This document shows, piece after piece, positions 23,318-32,096 of a stretch of 37,865 nucleotides of DNA. The translations under genes and the position numbers were made by a program. The notes under the pieces were generated by a model. That model was not told the origin of the DNA, did not search any database, and saw nothing but the letters and a program-made list of their open reading frames with translations. Numbering within the stretch: the first letter of the stretch is position 1; the number at the start of each line of letters is the position of its first letter. The stretch spans positions 1-37,865 of the forward strand of contig CALVCA010000014.1 of NCBI GenBank assembly GCA_944325895.1. Reading direction: 5' to 3'. Source of the DNA: Candidatus Gastranaerophilales bacterium. Lineage in GTDB: Bacteria; Cyanobacteriota; Vampirovibrionia; Gastranaerophilales; Gastranaerophilaceae.

Positions 23318-24148
23318 CTATATATCCAATGCCAAATCCAAAGTAGGAGCCTTTGCAACAATAGCACTGGAAGATATAATATCAACACCGCAGGCTGCAA
23401 TTTTATTAACCGTATCTAAATTAACATTACCGCTTGCTTCAACAATAGCTTTATGATTAATTAATCGGCATGCTTTCTCTGTTGTTTGGATATCCATATT
23501 ATCAAGCATAATAATATCAACGTTTGCTTTTAAAGCTTCTTCAACCTGTTCAAGCGTATCACATTCTACTTCAATTTTATGAGCATGAGAAATATTTTTT
23601 TTCAATTTTTCAACAGCATTTGTAATTGAACCGGCAAATCTTATATGATTATCTTTAACCATTGCACAATCTGACAAATTGAACCTGTGCAAAGCTCCTC
23701 CTCCTGTTTTTACAGAATATTTTTCAAATGCACGAAAATTCGGTGTAGTTTTTCTTGTATCAACAATTTTTGCGGGATAACCGCCTATTTTATCCTGATA
23801 TTTACGAGTTTCTGTTGCTATACCTGACATTCTTTGAATATAATTTAAAGCAACACGTTCTCCGGTCAATATATATTTTGCCGGACCTTCAATATCTGCA
23901 ATTTTATCTCCTTTTTGAATTTTATCACCATCTTTAAAATAAAATTTAATTTTTACATCTTTAGACAAAATTTCAAAAACAGCACTAAAAATTTTACATC
24001 CGCATAAAATACCGTCATTTCGTGTATTTAAAGAGCCTTTTAAATAGTCATTTTCACCGGCAAGACAATCCGTTGTTATGTCACCAAAACCTATATCTTC
24101 TTTCAAAGCCTCTTTTATATGGTCATATATATAAAAATTATCCAACAA
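23318..24148 (-). CDS. nadC: NadC, quinolinate phosphoribosyltransferase
   Basis: A 276-aa enzyme joining quinolinate and PRPP to give nicotinate mononucleotide in de novo NAD synthesis. Motifs are GDITTDCL, ALNYIQRMSGIAT, DTRKTTPNFRAFEKYSVKTGGGALHR (split around active-site Arg and Lys), DNHIRFAG, IEVECDTLEQV, IMLDNM and EASGNVNL. The length is normal. It overlaps nadB by 11 bases. A short inverted repeat (23302-23307 with 23315-23320) overlaps its stop and may help termination. Confidence 0.95.
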   Translation of the reverse strand: MLDNFYIYDHIKEALKEDIGFGDITTDCLAGENDYLKGSLNTRNDGILCGCKIFSAVFEILSKDVKIKFYFKDGDKIQKGDKIADIEGPAKYILTGERVALNYIQRMSGIATETRKYQDKIGGYPAKIVDTRKTTPNFRAFEKYSVKTGGGALHRFNLSDCAMVKDNHIRFAGSITNAVEKLKKNISHAHKIEVECDTLEQVEEALKANVDIIMLDNMDIQTTEKACRLINHKAIVEASGNVNLDTVNKIAACGVDIISSSAIVAKAPTLDLALDI

Positions 24149-25754
24149 AACTTAATTCTCCTTTTGCTCTTTTAATAACACTATGAACTCCGTTTTCATC
24201 CGTATTTAGATAATCCAGTCTATAGTGTGCACCCCTTGATTCTTTTCTCTGCAGAGCTGCATTTATGATCAACTCGCTGACAAGCAGCATATTTTTAAAC
24301 TCGTATTCTTCTTTATTCAAACATTTAACACTTCTAGGGAATTTTTTTGCCAACTGATATATTTCATCAAGTGCCGCAACAAGAGTTTTTTCACTGCGAA
24401 CAATTCCCGCACCACGCCACATAATATCCTGAAGTTCACGTTTTAAAGAAGTTATATCAATTTCATCCATTAACAAATCTTTTGAATATTTATCAATAAT
24501 CATTTTGATATCACTGTTAATTTGTTTTGGAGTTTTTAATTCTTTGTTTTTTAAGACTTGAGCGACTTCATAAGCACAAACAACACATTCTAAAAGCGAA
24601 TTGCTTGCGAGCCTGTTTCCGCCGTGCAAACCTGTAGATGAAACTTCTCCTATAGCATACAAACCCTTTATTGATGTTTCACCTTCTATATTTGTTTTTA
24701 CACCGCCCATTGAATAATGTGCCGCCGGTGCAACAGGAATAAAATCTCTTGAAATATCAATACCGTTTTCGGCACAAATTCTTGAAATATTAGGGAACCT
24801 TTCTTCCAACTTTTCTTTTGGGATACATGTTGCATTTAAATATACATGATCCGTATGATTTTCAAGCATTTCACTGTAATTAGCTCTTGTTACAATATCT
24901 CTAGGGGCAAGTTCACGTTTTTCGTGATATTTTGACATAAACTCAATTCCGTCTGCATCAACAAGTTTTGCACCTTCGCCTCTGACAGCTTCCGAAATTA
25001 AAAATCTATTTTCATCACCGTCTATAGCCAAAGCAGTCGGATGAAACTGGATAAATTCCAAATCCCGCAATACTGACCCGGCATTATATGCAAGAGCAAT
25101 ACCGTCGCCTGTTGCAACAGCCGGATTTGTCGTATATTTATACAACTGTCCCAAACCGCCGGTCGCTAAAATCACAACAGGACTGTAAATTGTTTCATAT
25201 TCTTGCGTTATCTCATTAAATACTATAACACCTTTGCATTCTTTTTTAGAATCAACTAATAATTCAACAGCTATAGTATGTTCGTAAACATCAATATTTT
25301 GATTTTCAAAAACATCTTTGGTTAATGCTTTTTCAATCATACGTCCGGTAGCATCCCCGCCCGAGTGAAGAACTCTTTTAATACTATGTGCGGCTTCCAG
25401 CGTATAACTAAAATTCCCGTTTTCATCGGTATCAAATTTAACTCCGAAATTTAAAAGATCTTTTATAACTTCATCAGATTTTTCCGAAACAAATTTTACT
25501 GCGTTAAACTCACTTAATCCTGCACCGGCCTTTATGGTATCAGATATATGTGAAACAGTGGAATCTTTTTTATTTTCTTTAATAACTCCCACAATACCGC
25601 CTTGAGCATATCTTGAATTACTTTCGCCCAAATCGGCTTTTGTTACCATAAGTATACCGTCACGTAAATTTGTCTGCTGCTCTATTTTCAATGCCGCATA
25701 CAATCCTGCAAGACCGCTGCCTATTATTATTACTGAATATTTTGAATATTTCAT
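24138..25754 (-). CDS. nadB: NadB, L-aspartate oxidase
   Basis: A 538-aa flavoprotein that oxidises aspartate to iminoaspartate, the first step to quinolinate. It has the FAD dinucleotide fold VIIIGSGLAGLYAALK, SRYAQGGI, HSGGDATGR, FIQFHPTALA, the fumarate-reductase-like HYSMGGV, and STGLHGGNRLASNSLLE. The length is normal. It lies upstream of nadC on one transcript; nadA is not in the window. In an anaerobe the enzyme can use fumarate instead of oxygen (family knowledge). Confidence 0.95.
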   Translation of the reverse strand: MKYSKYSVIIIGSGLAGLYAALKIEQQTNLRDGILMVTKADLGESNSRYAQGGIVGVIKENKKDSTVSHISDTIKAGAGLSEFNAVKFVSEKSDEVIKDLLNFGVKFDTDENGNFSYTLEAAHSIKRVLHSGGDATGRMIEKALTKDVFENQNIDVYEHTIAVELLVDSKKECKGVIVFNEITQEYETIYSPVVILATGGLGQLYKYTTNPAVATGDGIALAYNAGSVLRDLEFIQFHPTALAIDGDENRFLISEAVRGEGAKLVDADGIEFMSKYHEKRELAPRDIVTRANYSEMLENHTDHVYLNATCIPKEKLEERFPNISRICAENGIDISRDFIPVAPAAHYSMGGVKTNIEGETSIKGLYAIGEVSSTGLHGGNRLASNSLLECVVCAYEVAQVLKNKELKTPKQINSDIKMIIDKYSKDLLMDEIDITSLKRELQDIMWRGAGIVRSEKTLVAALDEIYQLAKKFPRSVKCLNKEEYEFKNMLLVSELIINAALQRKESRGAHYRLDYLNTDENGVHSVIKRAKGELSFVG

Positions 25755-25885
25755 TTCTCGTCCCTTTACAATATTTTAAAACAAAACTTTATAAATTTCT
25801 ACCCGTTAAACATTAAATTTTTATAAAGTCTTATAAAATAAATCATTAAATAAAAATTAAAAGTATTCAAATAATAATATTAGCT

Positions 25886-25904
25886 TTAACGACTTAATCG
25901 TTAA
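25886..25904. promoter_or_regulatory. Palindrome upstream of the response regulator gene
   Basis: TTAACGA and TCGTTAA are separated by CTTAA, in the 202-bp gap between nadB and the response regulator, 52 bases before its ATG. It is a perfect 7-bp inverted repeat; an operator, perhaps for autoregulation, is inference. Confidence 0.35.
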
Positions 25905-25956
25905 CTGATTAAATGATACCCGTTTGAATTTATAAATAAATTAAAAAGGAGATATC

Positions 25957-26613
25957 ATGATAAAAATATTACTTGTAGAGGATCATAAATTAATGCGTGT
26001 CGGATTAAAATCATTATTTGAAGAGCTTGAGGATATAGAAGTAATTTCGGAAGCACAATCAGGGAAAGAAGCCATTGAAAAATACAAAATTACGCATCCT
26101 GAAATTGTATTAATGGATATAGGACTTCCGGATATTTCAGGGATAGAGGCGACAAAAAAAATACTTGAAATAAATAATAATGCAAAAGTAATAATTCTGA
26201 CCTCGCATATTAGTGAAGAAGAAGTTACGGCAGCTTTAGAAGCAGGAGCCTGTGCATATGTAATGAAGGATATAAATATAGAAGTTTTAAGAATGATAAT
26301 AAAAACTGTAAAAGAAGGAGCCATGTGGCTGGATCCGCAGGCAGTACCATTTTTAAGAGAAAAAAATTGCGGTGTTATTCCGCCACGACAAATGTCAAGA
26401 GCCATGTTTAAAGAGCAGCACGCAAATCTTACCCAAAGAGAATATGAAGTTTTAAAATTAATAGTAGACGGAAAATCCAATTACGAAATTGCACAAGAAT
26501 TAACGATTTCCGAACATACGGCAAAAGCACATGTCTGTAACATAATACAAAAACTTGTTGTTGACGATAGAACACAAGCTGCAGTAAAAGCATTAAAAGA
26601 GGGATTAGTTTAA
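25957..26613 (+). CDS. NarL/FixJ-type response regulator
   Basis: A 218-aa two-component response regulator. The receiver domain at 1-120 has the acidic pocket (VEDH), phosphoacceptor Asp54 in VLMDIGLPD, the conserved Thr/Ser in ILTSH and Lys in VMKD. The LuxR-type HTH is at ~150-215 (LTQREYEVLKLIVDGKSNYEIAQELTISEHTAKAHV). AAAAAGGAG precedes the ATG. No histidine kinase is adjacent, so it is an orphan. The HTH end (DDRTQAAVKAL) resembles cyanobacterial members. The target genes are unknown. Confidence 0.95.
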   Translation: MIKILLVEDHKLMRVGLKSLFEELEDIEVISEAQSGKEAIEKYKITHPEIVLMDIGLPDISGIEATKKILEINNNAKVIILTSHISEEEVTAALEAGACAYVMKDINIEVLRMIIKTVKEGAMWLDPQAVPFLREKNCGVIPPRQMSRAMFKEQHANLTQREYEVLKLIVDGKSNYEIAQELTISEHTAKAHVCNIIQKLVVDDRTQAAVKALKEGLV

Positions 26614-26661
26614 AATTGTTTTATTTTTCGATTTTTATTATATAATAAATCATACTTAGAT

Positions 26662-27345
26662 ATGAAAACTTATGCTGTAATTTTAGCTTCAGGTACAGGT
26701 AAAAGAACCGGTTTAACAACACCTAAACAATTTTTAAAAATAGGTGAAAAAACTATTATTGAACATACAATAAATGCATTTGAACAAAACGAACAAATTG
26801 ATGAAATCATAATAGTAACTAATCCTGACTACATAAATTTAACCAAAAACTTAATCAAACAAAACTGTTTTAAAAAAATTAAGACAATACTTCCCGGCGG
26901 CAAGACACGGCAAGAAAGCTCTTATATAGGAATTTGTGCAATAAAAGAAGATGACGGAAAAGTATTAATTCACGATGCGGCAAGACCTTTTGTCAGCACA
27001 AGAATAATTAATGAATGCATAAAAGCTCTTGACACATATAAAGCAGTAAATGTAGCTATTGAATCAACCGACACAATATTAGAAGTAAATGACAGAAATA
27101 TTATAGAAGGAATTCCTGAAAGAAAATACCTGAAACACGCACAAACTCCTCAGGGATTTAATTTAAAACTAATCAAAAAAGCACATGAGCTTGCAAAAAA
27201 TCTGAACGTAACCGATGACAGCAGCCTTGTTGTAAAACTTAAACTTGCTGATGTATATGTAATTTCAGGGGAAGAATCTAATATAAAAATTACACATCCA
27301 ACCGATTTTATAATAGCTGATGCAATATTAAAAAATACTACATAA
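26662..27345 (+). CDS. ispD: IspD/TarI-family cytidylyltransferase
   Basis: A 227-aa nucleotidyltransferase that adds CMP to a sugar- or polyol-phosphate. The motifs are VILASGTGKRTG-TTPKQFL, LPGGKTRQESSY, VLIHDAARPFVS, HAQTPQGF, TDDSSLV and ITHPTDFIIADAIL. IspD makes CDP-methylerythritol for isoprenoids; TarI makes CDP-ribitol for surface polymers. The ATSGTG-type loop and position just upstream of rhamnose genes leave the second option open. No Shine-Dalgarno is seen; TATAAT at 26641-26646 gives a leader of only about 10 bases. The family is certain; the substrate is not. Confidence 0.8.
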   Translation: MKTYAVILASGTGKRTGLTTPKQFLKIGEKTIIEHTINAFEQNEQIDEIIIVTNPDYINLTKNLIKQNCFKKIKTILPGGKTRQESSYIGICAIKEDDGKVLIHDAARPFVSTRIINECIKALDTYKAVNVAIESTDTILEVNDRNIIEGIPERKYLKHAQTPQGFNLKLIKKAHELAKNLNVTDDSSLVVKLKLADVYVISGEESNIKITHPTDFIIADAILKNTT

Positions 27346-27397
27346 TATATTTTTGACAATGATATTTAATAATGATATTATAAAAAAGGAGTTAAAA

Positions 27398-27946
27398 ATG
27401 CCGTTTGAATTTGAGCCACAGAGAATAAAAGACGTAATACTTATAAAGCCGAAAGTATTCGGGGATAATCGGGGATTTTTTCTTGAAAGCTATAAAAAAT
27501 CGGACTTTTACGCAAACGGAATAAAAGTAGAATTTAATCAGGATAATCATTCAAAATCTACGGCACATGTTTTAAGAGGGTTACATTATCAGATAAGGCC
27601 ATACGGGCAGGCTAAAATAGTCCGCTGCACACGAGGGAAAATTTATGATGTAGCCGTTGACATAAGACCTCAATCCAAAACTTTCGGGGAATATGTTAAG
27701 GTAGAACTGTCTGAAGAAAACAAACATATGTTATATATACCTGAAGGATTTGCTCATGGATTTGTAGTTTTATCAGATATAGCGGAATTACATTATAAAG
27801 CAAGCGGAGAATATAACCAGGCAGCCGACAGAGGAATAATATGGAATGATTCTGATATAAATATTGATTGGGGAATTGACTTTGAGCCTATTTTAAGTGA
27901 TAAAGATAAAAAACAGCCTAAATTAAAAGAAGGGAATTTTGAATGA
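27398..27946 (+). CDS. rmlC: RmlC, dTDP-4-dehydrorhamnose 3,5-epimerase
   Basis: A 182-aa cupin epimerase of the dTDP-L-rhamnose pathway. It contains GDNRGFFLESYK, NQDNHSKSTAHVLRGLHYQ with the catalytic His, KIVRCTRGKIYDVAVDIR and YIPEGFAHGFVVLSD. The frame opens 15 codons earlier, but AAGGAG at 27386-27391 lies 6 bases before the ATG at 27398 and the family N-terminus matches MPFEFEP, so this start is used. It is first of rmlC-B-D-A and shares ATGA with rmlB. Confidence 0.95.
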   Translation: MPFEFEPQRIKDVILIKPKVFGDNRGFFLESYKKSDFYANGIKVEFNQDNHSKSTAHVLRGLHYQIRPYGQAKIVRCTRGKIYDVAVDIRPQSKTFGEYVKVELSEENKHMLYIPEGFAHGFVVLSDIAELHYKASGEYNQAADRGIIWNDSDINIDWGIDFEPILSDKDKKQPKLKEGNFE

Positions 27947-28923
27947 AATTGCTAGTAACCGGCGGAGCAGGATTTATCGGAAGCTGCTTTATACATCACG
28001 AATTAAAAAAGCATCCTGATTACGAAATAATCAATTTAGATGCACTTACTTATGCAGGAAACATTGAAAACCTTGATGACATCAAAGATAATCCTAATTA
28101 CACCTTTGTCCATGGAAATATCTGCGACAAATTTCTTGTACGTGATTTGATAGCTGAATGTGATTGTGTTATAAATTTTGCAGCCGAATCACACGTTGAT
28201 CGTTCTATTACAGGTCCTGAAATTTTTATTGAAACCAATGTTCAAGGGACTCTTAACTTATTACAAGCATCTAAAGAAATAGGAATAGACCGTTTTGTAC
28301 AGGTTTCAACAGATGAAGTTTACGGTTCTTTGGGACCAAGCGGTTATTTTACGGAAACCACACCCCTTGCTCCAAACAGTCCGTATTCTGCATCCAAAGC
28401 AAGTGCAGATTTATTAACAAGAGCATACTTTGAAACATATAAGTTACCTGTTTTAAATACAAGATGTTCAAATAATTACGGTCCTTATCAGTATCCTGAA
28501 AAATTAATTCCTTTTTTCATTTCAAAATTATTAAAAGGCGAAAAAGTACCGGTATACGGTGACGGAATGAATATAAGAGATTGGTTATACGTCTATGACC
28601 ATTGTGAAGCAATTGATATTGTTCTGCACAAAGGTAAAATAGGTGAAGTTTATAATATAGGCGGACATAATGAAAAAACAAATTTAGAGATTACGCATTT
28701 GATACTTGATGCAATGGGGAAAGATGAAACATCTATCAAATATGTTGATGACAGGCTGGGGCATGACAGACGTTATGCAATATGTAACGATAAAATTCAA
28801 GACGAACTCAACTGGAAACCGTCATTGAGTTTTGAAGAAGGTATAAAGCTTACTATTAACTGGTATTTAAACAATCAAGAATGGATAAAACACATTGAAG
28901 AAAAGAAAGCGAGTTTAATATAA
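27943..28923 (+). CDS. rmlB: RmlB, dTDP-glucose 4,6-dehydratase
   Basis: A 326-aa extended short-chain dehydrogenase making dTDP-4-keto-6-deoxyglucose. It shows the NAD fold GGAGFIGSCF, FAAESHVDRSI, catalytic STDEVYGSLG (Thr-Asp-Glu), SPYSASKASADLL (Tyr-x3-Lys), and RCSNNYGPYQYPEKLIP. The length is normal. It overlaps rmlC by 4 bases and abuts rmlD. Confidence 0.97.
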   Translation: MKLLVTGGAGFIGSCFIHHELKKHPDYEIINLDALTYAGNIENLDDIKDNPNYTFVHGNICDKFLVRDLIAECDCVINFAAESHVDRSITGPEIFIETNVQGTLNLLQASKEIGIDRFVQVSTDEVYGSLGPSGYFTETTPLAPNSPYSASKASADLLTRAYFETYKLPVLNTRCSNNYGPYQYPEKLIPFFISKLLKGEKVPVYGDGMNIRDWLYVYDHCEAIDIVLHKGKIGEVYNIGGHNEKTNLEITHLILDAMGKDETSIKYVDDRLGHDRRYAICNDKIQDELNWKPSLSFEEGIKLTINWYLNNQEWIKHIEEKKASLI

Positions 28924-29748
28924 ATGAAGGTTTTAGTCACCGGTGCAAACGGAATGCTAGGTCAAGATTTATGTCCTATTTTAGAGGATGTAGGTTTTTA
29001 CGTAATAGAAACAGATATTAATACGCTGGATATAACAAATTTTGAAGAAGCTGAAAATATTTTAACAGCCAATCATCCTGATATGGTAATACATTGTGCT
29101 GCATACACAAATGTTGATAAAGCTGAAGAAGATTTAAAAACAGCAACAAAAATTAATGTAACAGGAACTGAAAACATTGCAAAAATATGCGGGAAGCTTG
29201 ATATTCCTATTGTTTATATTTCAACCGATTATGTATTTGACGGGGCAAAAACCACTCCTTACGAGCCTGATGACAAACCTGATCCGATAAATAATTACGG
29301 TTTGACAAAACTGCAGGGAGAGCAAGCTGTTTTAAAATACTGCAAAAAATATTATATTGCAAGGACAAGCTGGTTATACGGCATTCATGGCAAAAATTTT
29401 GTAGAAACAATGATTTCATTAAAAGACAAACCCGAATTAAAAGTTGTTGATGACCAAATCGGATGCCCCACATGGACCGTTGAGCTTGCAAACGGTATTT
29501 TAAAACTGCTTAAAAATCCATACGGGATATATCATATATGCGGTTCGGGAAATACCACATGGTATGGATTTGCAAAAGAAATATTTAAACAGTGCGGTTT
29601 TGAAGTTAATCTAAAGCCATGTACAACGGAAGAATATCCGCGTCCTGCCAAAAGACCGCATTATAGTGTAATGAATAACAGCGGTATTTGCAGAAAATGG
29701 GAATCTGCTTTACACGATTATCTACAGCTGAGAGAAGGTGAAGTATGA
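28924..29748 (+). CDS. rmlD: RmlD, dTDP-4-dehydrorhamnose reductase
   Basis: A 274-aa reductase for the last step to dTDP-L-rhamnose. Motifs are the NADPH fold [45 protein letters not shown] (Tyr-x3-Lys), ARTSWLYG and [10 protein letters not shown]. It starts directly after the rmlB stop and overlaps rmlA by 4 bases. Confidence 0.96.
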   Translation: MKVLVTGANGMLGQDLCPILEDVGFYVIETDINTLDITNFEEAENILTANHPDMVIHCAAYTNVDKAEEDLKTATKINVTGTENIAKICGKLDIPIVYISTDYVFDGAKTTPYEPDDKPDPINNYGLTKLQGEQAVLKYCKKYYIARTSWLYGIHGKNFVETMISLKDKPELKVVDDQIGCPTWTVELANGILKLLKNPYGIYHICGSGNTTWYGFAKEIFKQCGFEVNLKPCTTEEYPRPAKRPHYSVMNNSGICRKWESALHDYLQLREGEV

Positions 29749-30617
29749 AAGGAATAATTTTAGCAGGCGGAAGCGGCACAAGACTTTGGCCCAGCACAAT
29801 GGCAGTATCAAAACAACTTTTGCCTGTTTATGATAAGCCTATGATTTATCATCCTATTTCAGTTTTAATGCTGGCTGGAATTAAAGATATACTTATAATT
29901 TCAACTCCACACGACTTACCAAATTTTAAAAAACTGCTGGGCAGCGGTTCACAATTCGGCATAAATTTTTCATACAAAGAGCAACCGAGTCCTGACGGTT
30001 TAGCACAAGCTTTTATTTTAGGAGAAGAATACATAGGAAATGACTGTGCCGCCTTAATTTTAGGCGATAACATATTTTACGGTCCCGGATTTTCAGGAAC
30101 ATTAAAACATACTGTAGACCTTATTGAAAAAAACGGCGGAGCAACAATTTTCGGTTATCCGGTTAAAGATCCGCAGAGATTCGGAGTTGTGGAATTTGAT
30201 AACAACGGCAAAGTTATTTCTATAGAAGAAAAACCTAAATTACCGAAATCAAACTATGCCGTAACAGGATTATATTTCTATGATAACAAAGTTGTAGAAT
30301 ATGCCAAAACTTTAAAGCCGTCTAATCGGGGAGAACTTGAAATAACTGATTTAAACAAAATATACCTTAATAACGGAAATTTAAATGTAGAACTTTTAGG
30401 CCGTGGTTTTGCCTGGCTTGATACCGGAACACATGCTTCTTTATTGCGTGCCAGCCAATATATACAAACAATTGAAGAAAACCAAGGGATAAAAATTGCG
30501 TGTCTTGAAGAAGTCGCTTACAGAATGGGATTTTTATCAAAAGAAATATTAAAGCAGCAAACTTTAAACTATAAAAATAATGAATATTATGAATACATAA
30601 ATAAAATAATTCAATAG
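29745..30617 (+). CDS. rmlA: RmlA, glucose-1-phosphate thymidylyltransferase
   Basis: A 290-aa enzyme that makes dTDP-glucose, the entry step of the pathway. It shows [35 protein letters not shown] (split signature and uridylyl-binding Lys), [40 protein letters not shown] and [10 protein letters not shown]. With rmlB, C and D the whole route to dTDP-L-rhamnose is present, presumably for surface polysaccharide. No glycosyltransferase is in the window. Confidence 0.97.
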   Translation: MKGIILAGGSGTRLWPSTMAVSKQLLPVYDKPMIYHPISVLMLAGIKDILIISTPHDLPNFKKLLGSGSQFGINFSYKEQPSPDGLAQAFILGEEYIGNDCAALILGDNIFYGPGFSGTLKHTVDLIEKNGGATIFGYPVKDPQRFGVVEFDNNGKVISIEEKPKLPKSNYAVTGLYFYDNKVVEYAKTLKPSNRGELEITDLNKIYLNNGNLNVELLGRGFAWLDTGTHASLLRASQYIQTIEENQGIKIACLEEVAYRMGFLSKEILKQQTLNYKNNEYYEYINKIIQ

Positions 30618-30661
30618 CAAAAAAAATATTCAGGATTTTTATATAAAAAAAGGAGAAAATT

Positions 30662-31294
30662 ATGCAGCCTGTATTACCGAGAATATATCATGGAAATATT
30701 ATGACTAACCCTGTTACAACCTTTACACCGCAAAGGTTCATTCCAAATATAGCACCTAATAGTGCAATTCATCCGCAAGCAAGCGTTATAGGAAACGTGA
30801 CAATCGGACCTTACGTAAATGTAGCACCGTTTGCTTCAATAAGGGGCGATGAAGGTACACCTATATATATAGGGCAAGGTACAAATGTTCAAGATGGTGT
30901 TGTAATACACGGTTTAAAAGACGGCAGAGTCAAAAATAATAACATGGAATATTCCGTATTTATAGGTGACAATACAAGCCTTGCTCATCAGGCTCAAGTT
31001 CATGGTCCTGCTAAAATCGGTAATAATGTATTTGCGGGCATGCAATCTTTTGTATACAAATCAGAAATAGGTGATAATGTTGTTATTGAACCGACCGCCA
31101 GGGTAATTGGAGTAAAAGTTGCTTCTAACCGCTATGTTCCTGCAGGAGATGTTATTAAGACTCAAGAGCAAGCAGATAACTTACCTGTTATTGATGAAAA
31201 TTATAAAAATAAAGATTTAAACCACGAAGTTGTAAGCGTAAATAAGGAACTCGCTTTGGGCTACCCGGCTAACTACTATATGAACAACTTTTAA
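30662..31294 (+). CDS. CcmM-like gamma-carbonic anhydrase (left-handed beta-helix)
   Basis: A 210-aa hexapeptide-repeat protein matching the N-terminal domain of cyanobacterial CcmM and Cam-type carbonic anhydrases. It shows SIRGDEGTPIYIGQGTNVQDG, VVIHGL with His83, SLAHQAQVHGP with His109 and His114 (the three zinc ligands), and the CcmM-like tail QEQADNLPVID ... HEVVSVNKELALGYPA. It ends there, without the Rubisco-small-subunit-like repeats of carboxysomal CcmM. AAAAAAGGAG precedes the ATG. It stands alone between the rhamnose operon and a metal transporter. It probably hydrates CO2 in the cytosol; activity is inferred from the ligands. Confidence 0.85.
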   Translation: MQPVLPRIYHGNIMTNPVTTFTPQRFIPNIAPNSAIHPQASVIGNVTIGPYVNVAPFASIRGDEGTPIYIGQGTNVQDGVVIHGLKDGRVKNNNMEYSVFIGDNTSLAHQAQVHGPAKIGNNVFAGMQSFVYKSEIGDNVVIEPTARVIGVKVASNRYVPAGDVIKTQEQADNLPVIDENYKNKDLNHEVVSVNKELALGYPANYYMNNF

Positions 31295-31301
31295 TTAAAT
31301 T

Positions 31302-31330
31302 TTTACAAAATAAAATTCATTTGATATAAT
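31302..31330 (+). promoter_or_regulatory. Promoter of the CDF transporter gene
   Basis: TTTACA at 31302-31307 and TATAAT at 31325-31330 are spaced 17 bases apart, with the ATG at 31346 preceded by GAGAGG. Confidence 0.7.
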
Positions 31331-31345
31331 TAATGAGAGGTAAAC

Positions 31346-31990
31346 ATGTCAAATATGTCAAATGAAAAAAGAACTTTAACCGTAATAATTTTCACGGTAA
31401 TAGCAATGATTGCGGAGATAGCATACGGATATCTGACGCATTCAATGGCACTATTGGCTGACGGATACCATATGGGAACACATGCCTTGGCTTTGGCATT
31501 AACTTATGCGGCATATGTTTTGACAAGAAAATTTTCAGATTCTAACCTATTTGTAAACGGTACGGATAAAATAGGGACATTAACTGCCTATACAAGCTCT
31601 TTATTTTTGGGCTTAACCGGTATATGGATAATAATAGAAGCTGTTCAAAGACTTTTTAATCCGCAGCAAATACAATTTAATGATGCAATAATTGTTGCTG
31701 TTATAGGATTAATAGTTAATACAGTATGTATATTTATTATGGAAGGTAAAAACCACCATCACGAAGATGCTCACAGCAAAGATTACAATTTTCAGGCGGC
31801 ATATTTTCATATATTAGCAGATGCATTGACTTCAATTCTAGCAATTGCTGCTCTTTTGATAGGAAAATATTTCCATATTATAATGCTTGATTCTTTAATC
31901 GGAATTTTAGGCGGTATTTTAATTTTAAGATGGGCAGTCGGTCTAATAAAAAATACTGTAAAAATTCTTATTGATATGAAAATATCTTGA
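31346..31990 (+). CDS. Cation diffusion facilitator (CDF) metal exporter
   Basis: A 214-aa inner-membrane transporter with about six TM helices, exchanging divalent metal (Zn, Co, Ni type) for protons. It contains the metal-site aspartates in HSMALLADGYHMGTHALAL and AAYFHILADALTSILAIAA, and a histidine-rich cytosolic loop (GKNHHHEDAH) before TM5. It ends after TM6, so the cytosolic C-terminal domain of longer CDFs is absent; DmeF-like short forms look like this. A second in-frame ATG three codons on is possible. It has its own promoter. Confidence 0.9.
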   Translation: MSNMSNEKRTLTVIIFTVIAMIAEIAYGYLTHSMALLADGYHMGTHALALALTYAAYVLTRKFSDSNLFVNGTDKIGTLTAYTSSLFLGLTGIWIIIEAVQRLFNPQQIQFNDAIIVAVIGLIVNTVCIFIMEGKNHHHEDAHSKDYNFQAAYFHILADALTSILAIAALLIGKYFHIIMLDSLIGILGGILILRWAVGLIKNTVKILIDMKIS

Positions 31991-32015
31991 CAAAATTAGA
32001 GAAATAATATTTAAT
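31987..32015 (+). promoter_or_regulatory. Consensus -35 promoter for the poly-C/pilin locus
   Basis: A perfect TTGACA (31987-31992), 17 bases, then TTTAAT (32010-32015). It overlaps the CDF stop codon. AAGGAG (32024-32029) and an ATG (32037) follow with ideal spacing, so this drives a real start. Confidence 0.7.
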
Positions 32016-32036
32016 TAAGAAAAAAGGAGTTAAGAG

Positions 32037-32096
32037 ATGAAAACAATTGAAATATCAGCGGATAAGATAGTCGCCCCCCCCCTACGGTACGCTTGA
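32037..32096 (+). other. Short leader frame ending after a run of nine C
   Basis: From the well-placed ATG at 32037 the frame reads MKTIEISADKIVAPPLRYA and stops at 32096. Bases 32074-32082 are nine consecutive C, exceptional in this AT-rich DNA. With ten C (or seven) the frame continues without a stop into the pilin-like frame that ends at 33181. This is the layout of an ON/OFF contingency gene, here OFF. An assembly or sequencing error in the tract would look the same. Confidence 0.6.
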
